The position numbers and the translations under genes were made by a program. Below, in pieces: positions 1 to 7,028 of a DNA stretch of 9,864 nucleotides. Origin of the DNA: Salinivirga sp964413185 (GTDB lineage Bacteria; Bacteroidota; Bacteroidia; Bacteroidales; Salinivirgaceae); the NCBI GenBank assembly GCA_964413185.1, contig CAYPSX010000156.1:1-9864 (forward strand), given 5' to 3'. Below the pieces are notes generated by a model. The model was given only the letters and a program-made list of their open reading frames with translations, was not told where the DNA came from and did not search any database. Numbering within the stretch: the first letter of the stretch is position 1; each line of letters begins with the position of its first letter.

Positions 1-2891
1 CTGAAATTAATCCGCCGGCGCTTCTCGTTCAATATAAAGTTGATTTCGAATTGCTTGTAACCGTTAAGCTCTACTGTAAAGTCGTTTTGAACCAGGTTAA
101 AATGTTCGTAGTAAATGTTGTTCATGTGAATTTTGTATTTATCCACATTAGGAACGTATAAAACAAAATCACCGTTATTGTCGGTTAATGTGCTATAAAT
201 ATTGTTTTTGCTGTCTGTTGCAGTTATTTTAATGTTGGCCGGAGAAATGTTTCCAATGTTTGATAATTTCGATCTGTTGAGTATAACAGAACCAAATATT
301 TTATTATTTTCTGAATAAGGAATAAAAATGGTTTTGTCTTCATCCATAACGAATTGTTCAGAAGTTTTGTCGCTACTGAAGTTGCCTTTATTTTTGCCTA
401 ACGACACATATTTGACAGAATAAAATCCGCCCGGAATATTGTCATAATTTATTATACCTTTAATGTCTGACAATAATTCAACAGCATAAAAACCTCCCTC
501 TCCCGAAGATGTAATCTGGTTTAAAGAATCGTTTATTCCAGCATGGTCAACGTCAATTTTGGCCAGTACATTTTCGATGCCTGGTTCATCTTTTCCTTTT
601 TGCCCGTCACCGTTTAAGTCTTTAAAGAATACAATTTTTAAATCATAGTATTTAACCCTTGGTTGGTTGAACCCAAATTTTTTCTCTACACGAAATTCAA
701 AGTAGGTATTACTAAAGGTATATTTTTCTTCTACTACGGCATCGTAGGAAGATTGATATCCAATGGTATTTAGAAGTTGAAGTTTCCAGCCTCTTGCCGG
801 ATAAGCGGATATTATGGTGCTAATGTTATATCTGCTTGTTTTTGAAGCTAAATCAAAACTAAATGTTGATCTGTTTGAGAGTTTTATATAATCTTTATAA
901 ATGAAATAATCAAGTTGAGGGAGCAGTCGAACAACTTTATTATCCAAACCATAGTAAATGTTTTCAAAGTGTTGATTTAAAGTATTAGGGCCATCAAAAT
1001 AGCTTGCATAAATACTCCAGAACTTACTCCGGAGAATTACGCCTAATTCAAAACTGGGGTAATTGTGCTGACTTTTTCGGGTTAGCGTATCCGATAAGAG
1101 GGCATAAGGATTAACAGTTACGAATGAATAGCCGGCAGCAAATTTTAAATTAGCTGTTAACGGTGATTCCTGACTCCTTATTCTAACACCTCCCGTTAAA
1201 TAGGTTGTGGGTACACTGACTTCTTCGGTCCGATCAAAATTGAAAAAGCTGTTTGAAGTTTTTATTTCCTGCCTGGGACCTCCATAGATAGTAAATCTAC
1301 TGCCTAAATGGTAATTTAAATGGGCAAGCGTATAAAAAGAATTAAAATAGAGAGAAGGGGCTAAATCTGGGCCTTCGAACACGGGTGGGTCATTGTTGAA
1401 TATATTGGTATTAAGTGTTAATAGCAATCGGTCTGTAAAAGTATAGTTACCCTGGGTATAAATCTTTAAATTACCTCCAAAATATCCCTGGTAATACCTG
1501 TCGCCCCACTGTAAACTACTTCTAAAGTATAATTTTTTATCTTTATATGAGAGTTGTGCTTGCGTTCCGAATCCTGTATGTTTTATGTTATCATAATCTT
1601 TCAATTTTAATTCACTCATTCCACCTCTAATGTAAATTCTGACTCTATCAATAAAAGGTATAAAAACACCAAAAACACCCAGGCGACTTTCTGAATTAAA
1701 TTCTGGATTTTGGCTATAAATTCCACCGGTCTCAAAGAATGATTCTCTAAAAGGTTTTATTTTAAATAATGCCCCATATCGTGTACTTTTGCTAAACATA
1801 TTTTGTGTTGCCGTCAGGGTCATTTCTTGTTTTTTAACGAGGACTTTGGCGGATGCTCCTCTGCCATATAGCGACTGGTCTATACTTTCGCTAACATCTC
1901 CAATTTGTAATTGTAGGTTTTTGTAGTTATATCTAACTCGCCATCTGGAATATTTATAAGGGTCATCGGGAAATTGTTTCCCCATTGTTTGAAACCGATA
2001 AAATATGCTTCCTGCATTTTTTGTGAGAAAGCTTCCACGGATTCTCCCGTTATAAATCGGGTCGTACTCAGAGAAAATATTGAGTGCAGATAGTTCCATT
2101 ATTAACAACCTGTTCCTGTCAGGAATATAGTTCACGTAATCCTGATTGATTTTTTTTATCCAAATCGCATTTTCAATGATTGTATCCCTTGTAAAGGCCT
2201 TAAGGTGCACTCGATAGTTTTTTCGTGAACCAGACGTTTTATTATCTAAAAATGCAACTTCAAAACCTAAGGAAGTGTCATTGTTTGGAGCTAGGAGAAA
2301 TTCGGTTTTGTATTTTTGATTGACCCCTTTGTCAACCTTTATTCCTCTGTCATAGTCAAATTCCAGATATACGACCTCGTCGACATTTCCTTTGTTGATG
2401 CAATTGAAGTTTATTTCAGTTTTATTCGTGGCATTATTAAAATAATAAGTTCGGCTGTCCGGCCTGAGTGAGACAAGGTTTTTCTTTGGTACATTAACAA
2501 AGCTGTATTGGTTCTTAAAAGACTTGCCCCGGTTATCGGTTAGTGCGGCAACTACTGCATAACCAATGTCTCCTTTTGCGTCTCTTGCAATACTTGCCCT
2601 TATGGGGATTAGAATTGAGTCATTTGGATTTAATGTTATTGTCTTTCTTTCATCACTCATTAAACCCCATCCTTTGGGTACAGATAAGGTAGTGTTGAAT
2701 TGAAGTCTTTTGTCAGTCGGATTGACGATTTTTAAAACATTAAAAAATGATTTTTCGGGCTCACTCTCGATTTTTTTTCGCAAAAACTCTACTTTTATTT
2801 CGCTATATGGATCATCTAAAAATGAAAATTGCCCAAAAAGAAATCCAGGCAAAATGCAAAAAAAAACCAATATGAGCTTTTTTGTTAACAC
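1..2891 (-). CDS. Large outer-membrane beta-barrel protein, putative non-canonical usher (partial, C-terminus beyond window)
   Basis: One uninterrupted reading frame of 963 complete codons runs to the window edge without a stop, so the protein is longer than this. I chose the GTG at 2891-2889: it lies three bases after the upstream stop, is in the same frame as that stop, and gives a good signal peptide (residues 1-20, ending FLFG before Q21). The first in-frame ATG is far inside the protein. Residues about 30-135 look like an Ig/NEW3-type domain (VPKGWGLM at 71-78, then a beta-rich stretch). About 140-250 is a second beta-sandwich-like region. About 265-740 consists of alternating, aromatic-rich strands typical of a large outer-membrane barrel (IGDVSES and LYGRGASAKV at 330-350). 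About 745-860 is an SdrD-B-like domain with a DLNGDGQ calcium-type loop, and about 861-950 a carboxypeptidase-regulatory-like domain. Its place after two pilin-like genes suggests export or assembly of those subunits (inference). It could instead be a surface adhesin barrel. By eye it is more AT-rich than the genes at the right end. Confidence 0.82.
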   Translation of the reverse strand, partial: MLTKKLILVFFCILPGFLFGQFSFLDDPYSEIKVEFLRKKIESEPEKSFFNVLKIVNPTDKRLQFNTTLSVPKGWGLMSDERKTITLNPNDSILIPIRASIARDAKGDIGYAVVAALTDNRGKSFKNQYSFVNVPKKNLVSLRPDSRTYYFNNATNKTEINFNCINKGNVDEVVYLEFDYDRGIKVDKGVNQKYKTEFLLAPNNDTSLGFEVAFLDNKTSGSRKNYRVHLKAFTRDTIIENAIWIKKINQDYVNYIPDRNRLLIMELSALNIFSEYDPIYNGRIRGSFLTKNAGSIFYRFQTMGKQFPDDPYKYSRWRVRYNYKNLQLQIGDVSESIDQSLYGRGASAKVLVKKQEMTLTATQNMFSKSTRYGALFKIKPFRESFFETGGIYSQNPEFNSESRLGVFGVFIPFIDRVRIYIRGGMSELKLKDYDNIKHTGFGTQAQLSYKDKKLYFRSSLQWGDRYYQGYFGGNLKIYTQGNYTFTDRLLLTLNTNIFNNDPPVFEGPDLAPSLYFNSFYTLAHLNYHLGSRFTIYGGPRQEIKTSNSFFNFDRTEEVSVPTTYLTGGVRIRSQESPLTANLKFAAGYSFVTVNPYALLSDTLTRKSQHNYPSFELGVILRSKFWSIYASYFDGPNTLNQHFENIYYGLDNKVVRLLPQLDYFIYKDYIKLSNRSTFSFDLASKTSRYNISTIISAYPARGWKLQLLNTIGYQSSYDAVVEEKYTFSNTYFEFRVEKKFGFNQPRVKYYDLKIVFFKDLNGDGQKGKDEPGIENVLAKIDVDHAGINDSLNQITSSGEGGFYAVELLSDIKGIINYDNIPGGFYSVKYVSLGKNKGNFSSDKTSEQFVMDEDKTIFIPYSENNKIFGSVILNRSKLSNIGNISPANIKITATDSKNNIYSTLTDNNGDFVLYVPNVDKYKIHMNNIYYEHFNLVQNDFTVELNGYKQFEINFILNEKRRRINF

Positions 2892-2894
2892 ACT

Positions 2895-3413
2895 TTAATC
2901 TTTTGTCTTCAATGTAAAAAACAGCTCAACTATAAATCGTTCGTTTGAAACAATATCTATTGAATTTGTTTTTCCTATGTCGTAACTAATTGTTACGGTT
3001 TTATTTGTTACAATATTGCTCAAATCTGTTACGATTTCCTGATCTATGGCTGAAAGGGTGTATTTAGTTTCCGGGCCTCCATCATAAGATACGCGCATTT
3101 CAACCGTATTCAACGGCAGGGTTTCTCCTGAATCTGTTGATTCTATGCTCGCACTCATTGACTTTACATTAAGCTCCCATCCGGGACCCGATGGATTTGG
3201 AACACCTCCTGATACGGTATCACTATAATCTACTTCAAGCATTGTATAATTCTCAAGAGTTTTACCACTATCAAAATCATCTAAACTGTTGAAGTGAAAT
3301 TCCACATGATTTCCTGTCAATACTCTTAAGTCTACAGTTACATTATTTTGACCTTCAGCCAATAATAATGTTGTAAGGATAATGATGAAAATTAAAGATA
3401 TTTTCAAATCCAA
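2895..3413 (-). CDS. Secreted pilin-like subunit, shorter paralogue (minor or tip subunit candidate)
   Basis: This 172-residue protein starts at a TTG (3413-3411). No ATG occurs in frame until residue 58, while the TTG gives a clear signal peptide (hydrophobic residues 4-19, likely cleavage before Q22). The mature part is all beta in character and has no cysteine. It aligns by eye with the upstream gene product: LRV.TG..VEF near the N-terminus matches LRLNVTSGGNIEF, TLPLNTVEMRVSYDGG matches TMPLDNIGYDVVGTGG, VTISYDIG matches FQIQWEMG, and the last strand NERFIVELFFTLK matches DRYSTNVFLVLT. Relative to the paralogue it lacks about ten residues of mature N-terminus, the stretch that could act as a donor strand. 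That would fit a tip or terminating subunit (inference). The barrel gene follows after only three bases. No named family is recognised with certainty. Confidence 0.8.
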   Translation of the reverse strand: MDLKISLIFIIILTTLLLAEGQNNVTVDLRVLTGNHVEFHFNSLDDFDSGKTLENYTMLEVDYSDTVSGGVPNPSGPGWELNVKSMSASIESTDSGETLPLNTVEMRVSYDGGPETKYTLSAIDQEIVTDLSNIVTNKTVTISYDIGKTNSIDIVSNERFIVELFFTLKTKD

Positions 3414-3434
3414 TATTTTTTTTACAAAAAAATG

Positions 3435-3464
3435 AGTAATGCAGTTGATATCAACTGCATTACT
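3435..3464 (-). terminator. Perfect 30-bp palindrome plus T tract between the two pilin-like genes (attenuator/terminator)
   Basis: AGTAATGCAGTTGAT is followed immediately by its exact reverse complement. In minus-strand RNA this folds into a 13-bp stem with an AUAU loop. Seven U residues (complement of A3426-3432) follow two bases later, the layout of an intrinsic terminator. It begins 12 bases after the stop of the first pilin-like gene and ends about 20 bases before the TTG start of the next. The likely effect is partial termination, giving much more of the first subunit than of the second subunit and barrel protein. The perfect symmetry would also allow a dimeric DNA-binding protein, but the T tract favours termination. 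Confidence 0.75.
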
Positions 3465-3476
3465 TTATTGTCCGTT

Positions 3477-4061
3477 CTATTGTGATGTAAGTACTAAGAA
3501 TACATTTGTCGAGTACCTGTCTGGTGCAAGTGACTGCTGCAATAAATTTTGACCATTCATTCCTGTCCCACTTGTACCCATTTCCCACTGTATTTGGAAA
3601 GCATTTTGGGTAATATCTCCCGCACCATTATTAGCAATACTTTCAACGATAGGTGTAGCGCCATTTGTCAAAGGTCCTACTGCTGCAGGTAAGTCCCAGT
3701 TCGTTCCAGCAACACCACCGCCTGTACCAACCACATCATAACCAATATTGTCAAGAGGCATTGTGTTATTTACATCATCTGTGCCAATAAGCGTAACATC
3801 TTCTGCATATAGATTTACGTCAAAATCCACTGATGAGGCTACGGTGAAATCAGTATAGTAACGCGCTCCTGTGGCAATTCCATTTTCATACTGATCAATT
3901 GTATTTACAGTAAATTCAATATTACCACCCGAAGTTACATTGAGTCGTAAAATTGAGTTCAGGTTAACGGCAACCGGTATAATGGCGTTATCCACAACGG
4001 GTTGCGCAATTGTTGCTGTGGCCAGGAATAGACCGATGAATAATAAGTTTAGTTTTTTCAT
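3477..4061 (-). CDS. Secreted major-pilin-like structural subunit
   Basis: The 194-residue protein begins at ATG 4061-4059, giving MKKLNLLFIGLFLATATIA as signal peptide with cleavage before Q20. An ATG 36 bases upstream is in frame, but it would add a charged leader before the signal peptide and overlaps the best promoter candidate. The mature N-terminus has alternating hydrophobics (IPVAVNLNSILRL, residues 28-40), as expected of a donor-strand extension. The rest is beta-rich, Gly/Thr/Asn-rich and free of cysteine. The C-terminal strand DRYSTNVFLVLT (181-192) resembles the closing strand of CsuA/B and spore-coat-U-type subunits. It has an ATG start and is the first gene of the block, before an attenuator-like hairpin, so it is the best candidate for the abundant shaft subunit. 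Assignment as a pilin is inference from pattern and context. Confidence 0.8.
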   Translation of the reverse strand: MKKLNLLFIGLFLATATIAQPVVDNAIIPVAVNLNSILRLNVTSGGNIEFTVNTIDQYENGIATGARYYTDFTVASSVDFDVNLYAEDVTLIGTDDVNNTMPLDNIGYDVVGTGGGVAGTNWDLPAAVGPLTNGATPIVESIANNGAGDITQNAFQIQWEMGTSGTGMNGQNLLQQSLAPDRYSTNVFLVLTSQ

Positions 4062-4094
4062 AATTCTAGCTTTAGGTTGTATTCTGTTTAAGTG

Positions 4095-4128
4095 CACAAT
4101 ATAACAAATAAATTAAGGTTTTTCACAA
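4095..4128 (-). promoter_or_regulatory. Candidate Bacteroidota-type promoter for the pilin-like genes
   Basis: On the minus strand TTGTG (4128-4124) is followed after 20 bases by TATATTGTG (4103-4095), an imperfect match to the TTTG / TAnnTTTG pattern of Bacteroidota housekeeping promoters. Transcription would begin near 4090, about 30 bases before the chosen ATG at 4061 and downstream of the alternative ATG at 4097. The match is imperfect, so this is a suggestion only. Confidence 0.35.
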
Positions 4129-4191
4129 TCTTTAACGTTTCATTGACACTTTTGTTAGCATTTTTTGACGAATGTTTATTTCACGGGGATG

Positions 4192-4209
4192 TAAAGATAT
4201 ATATCTTTA
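4192..4209. repeat. 18-bp perfect AT-rich palindrome downstream of the phosphatase gene
   Basis: TAAAGATAT is joined directly to its reverse complement ATATCTTTA. It lies 11 bases after the stop of the SpoIIE-type phosphatase gene and about 90 bases upstream of the pilin promoter candidate. No T tract follows on the minus strand (ACATCCCC follows), so it is a poor intrinsic terminator. It could be an mRNA 3' hairpin or an operator, or it could be chance in AT-rich DNA. Confidence 0.4.
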
Positions 4210-4220
4210 TTCGAATATTG

Positions 4221-6185
4221 TTATTTTGCCTGATCCAGCAGGTCCGGTGTAACTAAGAATCCCATCACTAACATATCGTCTATTTGCGGGTATTTATCGC
4301 CCATCCAGGTTTCAATGGTAAGTTCCAGTATTTCACGCTGTTCTTCCATGGGGCGGGTGTGTATTTCGAGCAATAATTTGCGGAATTTTTTCGCCATGTA
4401 CTTCCTTCCTTTGGGGCCGCCAAATTGATCGACAAATCCATCTGAAAAAATATAGCAATAGGTAGGCTTATCTATATCAATTTCTTGTGTTGTGAATTTC
4501 GGGTCCTTGACCAAGGTACCTCCTATGGGAATTTTATCGGCTTGCAGTTGCGCAATTTCGTTGTCTTTGATGTATACAAGGGGGTTTTTTGCTCCTGCAT
4601 ATCGGAGTTTTTTGTTGGCAATGTCTATCTGGCACATAGCCAAATCCATCCCGTCTTTGTTGTCGGTTACTTCTTGTTTAAGCGCAACCTGCACGCCTTT
4701 GTGGAGTTGCTCCAAAATGAGGTCGGGGCGGCTAACGCCTTTGTCTGTAATATCATCGAGCAAATTGTAACCGATCATGGACATAAATGCTCCGGGAACA
4801 CCGTGTCCGGTACAATCTACTGCTGAGATAAGGAAATAGTCATCTTTTTTAAGCGGGCTGAATTCTTCTTTTCGTGCAATATTAAATATTTTCTGTATGT
4901 CGAATTTCTTTTGTGCTTTACGGAACCAGTAGAAATCTCCACTTACAATATCGCGCGGCTTGAAAAAGATGAAAGAATCGGGCAGGTATTTATTGATTTC
5001 CCCTTCTTCAGGCAACATCGCTTTTTGTATGCTTTGTGCATAATTGATACTCTTGGTGATTTGTTTGTTCTGCTTTTGGATTTTTGTGAGCGCAGCCGAT
5101 AGCTCATCGCTTTTTTCTTCAATTTCGCGGTTGCGATCTTCGAGCACAATATTGGCTTTTTTCTTGTCGCGAAACCGGAAAAGCAGTGAAATGGCGGAAA
5201 GCAGAGCTAATATCAGAACGACAACAGTACCATAAATGATGATTTTTTGGTTCTGTTGTTGGGTTTTTTGTTGTTTGATTAACGCTTCCGATTCACGCTG
5301 CTTCGCTTGCTGTTGCTGTATCTGCAATGCGCGAATGGCACTGTCTTTTTTGAGCAGGTCTATTTGCGCTTCCCGCTGCTTACTAAGCTTTTCCGCAAAT
5401 TTTAGTGAATCCTTGGTCGATTCAAGCTGAACCTGCTGTAGCTTAATCTCAAGTTCTTTGGCCTTTTTTTCAAGTTGGCTTTGCTTAACCGCTGTCATGC
5501 TTTGTACTTTTTCTTCTTCGAATTCCTGTCGCATGGTTTGTGTTTGCGCAAATTGTTGTATTCGATCGTATTTGTCCTGATATCCTTTGGCTTTGCTAAA
5601 TTGGTTCATGTTCCTGAAGTTTTCTGTATATAAACCAAAAACATTCAGGAGTAACTGATCATTGCCAATTTGTTCGGCCAGTTTTTCAGCCTCTTTCAGT
5701 TTTTCATTCGATTCATCGAATTTACTCATAGCGGAGAGTATATAGGCTAAGTCAACCAGCCCACTGGCAATTTCTTCTTTCTTGCCAATGTTTCGGGCAA
5801 GTTCAACGCTTTTGCGGAAGTATTCTTCTGATAGTTCGATCTCCTGTAAATCGGTATACAAAACACCAACATTGGTATAGATATTTTTCAGATTTTTAAG
5901 GTCTTCAATTTGTTGATAAATTGATGCTGATTTAAGGAAGTAATCAATCGCATCACGATAATAATTGTGTTTCCAGTAAATAAAAGCAATTCTATTATAA
6001 TTGGTGGCCGCTACCTCGGGTGTTCCCTGTGCGATAGCTGTTTCTGCAATTTCAATGAATTTATTGATGTTTTTATGATCATCATTCGCTAATTCTTGTA
6101 TTTGTTGGCCAAATAATGAACCATTGCACCAAAAAATGATGGTAATTAGAAAAATTTTGTATAATTTGCAATCAAAATAGCTCAT
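4221..6185 (-). CDS. Membrane-anchored TPR / coiled-coil SpoIIE-type (PPM) serine phosphatase, RsbU-like
   Basis: I chose ATG 6185-6183, giving 654 residues and a signal peptide ending SLFG before Q27. An in-frame ATG 27 bases upstream would only lengthen the leader. TPR-like helices cover about 36-205 and a Gln/Lys/Glu-rich coiled coil about 221-312. One transmembrane segment lies at about 315-337 and a second coiled coil at 343-376. The SpoIIE domain runs from about 395 to 649. Its metal-binding acidic motifs are visible: SGDFYWF (D417), VDCTGHGVPGAF (D457), FSDGFVDQFGG (D582) and IDDMLVMGF (D636/D637). The catalytic site therefore looks intact. The topology implies that periplasmic TPRs sense or bind something and control a cytoplasmic phosphatase. 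In this family the substrate is usually a phosphorylated STAS-domain anti-anti-sigma factor; none is encoded here. It lies between the pilin-like genes and the divergent chaperone gene, so a regulatory link to them is possible but unproven. Confidence 0.93.
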   Translation of the reverse strand: MSYFDCKLYKIFLITIIFWCNGSLFGQQIQELANDDHKNINKFIEIAETAIAQGTPEVAATNYNRIAFIYWKHNYYRDAIDYFLKSASIYQQIEDLKNLKNIYTNVGVLYTDLQEIELSEEYFRKSVELARNIGKKEEIASGLVDLAYILSAMSKFDESNEKLKEAEKLAEQIGNDQLLLNVFGLYTENFRNMNQFSKAKGYQDKYDRIQQFAQTQTMRQEFEEEKVQSMTAVKQSQLEKKAKELEIKLQQVQLESTKDSLKFAEKLSKQREAQIDLLKKDSAIRALQIQQQQAKQRESEALIKQQKTQQQNQKIIIYGTVVVLILALLSAISLLFRFRDKKKANIVLEDRNREIEEKSDELSAALTKIQKQNKQITKSINYAQSIQKAMLPEEGEINKYLPDSFIFFKPRDIVSGDFYWFRKAQKKFDIQKIFNIARKEEFSPLKKDDYFLISAVDCTGHGVPGAFMSMIGYNLLDDITDKGVSRPDLILEQLHKGVQVALKQEVTDNKDGMDLAMCQIDIANKKLRYAGAKNPLVYIKDNEIAQLQADKIPIGGTLVKDPKFTTQEIDIDKPTYCYIFSDGFVDQFGGPKGRKYMAKKFRKLLLEIHTRPMEEQREILELTIETWMGDKYPQIDDMLVMGFLVTPDLLDQAK

Positions 6186-6227
6186 CAAACGTATAATCAA
6201 TAAATATAACACAAATTAAACAAAAAT

Positions 6228-7028
6228 ATGAAATTTAAGTTACTCTTTACCAATCTTTTTTTATTTTTTGCCCTGATAATTGTTGCGCAAGATTTTGAAG
6301 TGGCTCCTGTCCAGCTCTATTTTAATGCAGATCCCGGGGAGTCTCAAGCGAAAAATGTTACAGTGAAAAATCATAGTTCTGAAAAAACTTCTTACATTTT
6401 GAGTGTTTCTGATTTTGAGATATCTACAACAGGAGAGAAAGCTTATCGGCCAGCTAATTCAACAAAAAATTCGATAGCTAACTGGATCAGTATAAGTCCT
6501 TCTTTTTTCGACCTGGAGCCAAATGCACAGCGTCAGATTAGTATATCTATACAACCCCCTGCTGACGATGATGGCTCACGATGGGGGGTGATTTTTGTAA
6601 GAACAGCCAAGGAAAAAACAACTTTTGAAGCTGGCGAAGAATTAGCAGCTGGTGTAACTGTAAGCCCCAGGATAGCTGTACAGGTTTACCAAACTGCAAA
6701 ATCAAATAAGACAATAAAAGCCAAAATCGATCAGTTGCGTGAGATTGAATCAAATGATTCTACTGAACGCTGGTTCTCAGCCATTGTTACTAACCTGAGC
6801 GATATTATTGTTCATTGTAAGGTTTTCCTTATTGCCTCGAACATGCAAACCGCTAAAGAACATCAATTCCCACCGGTTCAGTTTGATGCGTATCCGAAAA
6901 ATACGCAAAAGATTATACTTAAAATGCCTAAAAAACTGCCCAAAGGTACGTATGCCCTGGCTGCTGTATTAGATTACGGTAATATTGCTAACCTGGAAGG
7001 AACGCAAATGGTGATCGATGTTCCATGA
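6228..7028 (+). CDS. Periplasmic pilus-assembly-chaperone-like protein (two Ig-like domains)
   Basis: The 266-residue protein has a signal peptide (1-20, cleavage VA before Q21) and the layout of the FimC/PapD family. Domain 1 (about 22-155) has FEVAPVQLYFNADPGE, the conserved VTVKNHSSEKTSYIL strand, SISPSFFDLEPNAQRQISI, RWGVIFVR, and SPRIAVQVYQ at 147-156, which matches the SRIKLYYR strand of FimC. Domain 2 (about 160-264) is a second beta domain ending in YALAAVLDYG…MVIDV. In canonical chaperones an Arg in the first strand and a Lys in the SRIK strand anchor the subunit carboxylate. Here the aligned positions appear to be non-basic (K replaced by A150; no Arg in the first strand). Together with the pilin-like genes this supports a divergent chaperone-usher system. 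A DUF916/COG1470-like Ig protein is the main alternative. The stop overlaps the next gene's start (ATGA). Confidence 0.75.
   Translation: MKFKLLFTNLFLFFALIIVAQDFEVAPVQLYFNADPGESQAKNVTVKNHSSEKTSYILSVSDFEISTTGEKAYRPANSTKNSIANWISISPSFFDLEPNAQRQISISIQPPADDDGSRWGVIFVRTAKEKTTFEAGEELAAGVTVSPRIAVQVYQTAKSNKTIKAKIDQLREIESNDSTERWFSAIVTNLSDIIVHCKVFLIASNMQTAKEHQFPPVQFDAYPKNTQKIILKMPKKLPKGTYALAAVLDYGNIANLEGTQMVIDVP

Noticed and set aside
1..2891. Barrel protein as a SusC/TonB-dependent receptor
   Set aside because: TonB-dependent receptors carry the regulatory-like domain and plug at the N-terminus before the barrel. Here Ig-like domains precede the barrel, the regulatory-like domains follow it, and I see no plug domain or TonB box.
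2895..4061. Subunits as Bacteroidales type V (Mfa1/FimA) pilins or curli-like proteins
   Set aside because: Type V pilins are lipoproteins with a lipobox cysteine; these have signal peptidase I-type signals and no cysteine. There are no curlin repeats.
4098..4212. In-frame alternative starts for two genes: ATG at 4097 for the first pilin-like gene and ATG at 6212 for the phosphatase (the first lies just before this interval, the second far to its right)
   Set aside because: The 4097 start adds a charged 12-residue leader before a textbook signal peptide and overlaps the promoter candidate. The 6212 start adds nine residues before a signal peptide that is already complete from 6185.
4485..4826. 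Open frames on the plus strand opposite the SpoIIE phosphatase domain, and a similar one at 2710-2898 opposite the barrel gene start
   Set aside because: They lie wholly within strongly supported genes on the other strand, have no domain or signal features, and read as antisense shadows.
6186..6207. Perfect TACGTTTG (-7-like) with TTTG 18 bases upstream on the minus strand, ahead of the phosphatase gene
   Set aside because: The element touches the ATG at 6185, so transcription would begin at or inside the start codon, and no later in-frame start would keep the signal peptide. It is either coincidence or a leaderless start; I did not list it as a promoter.
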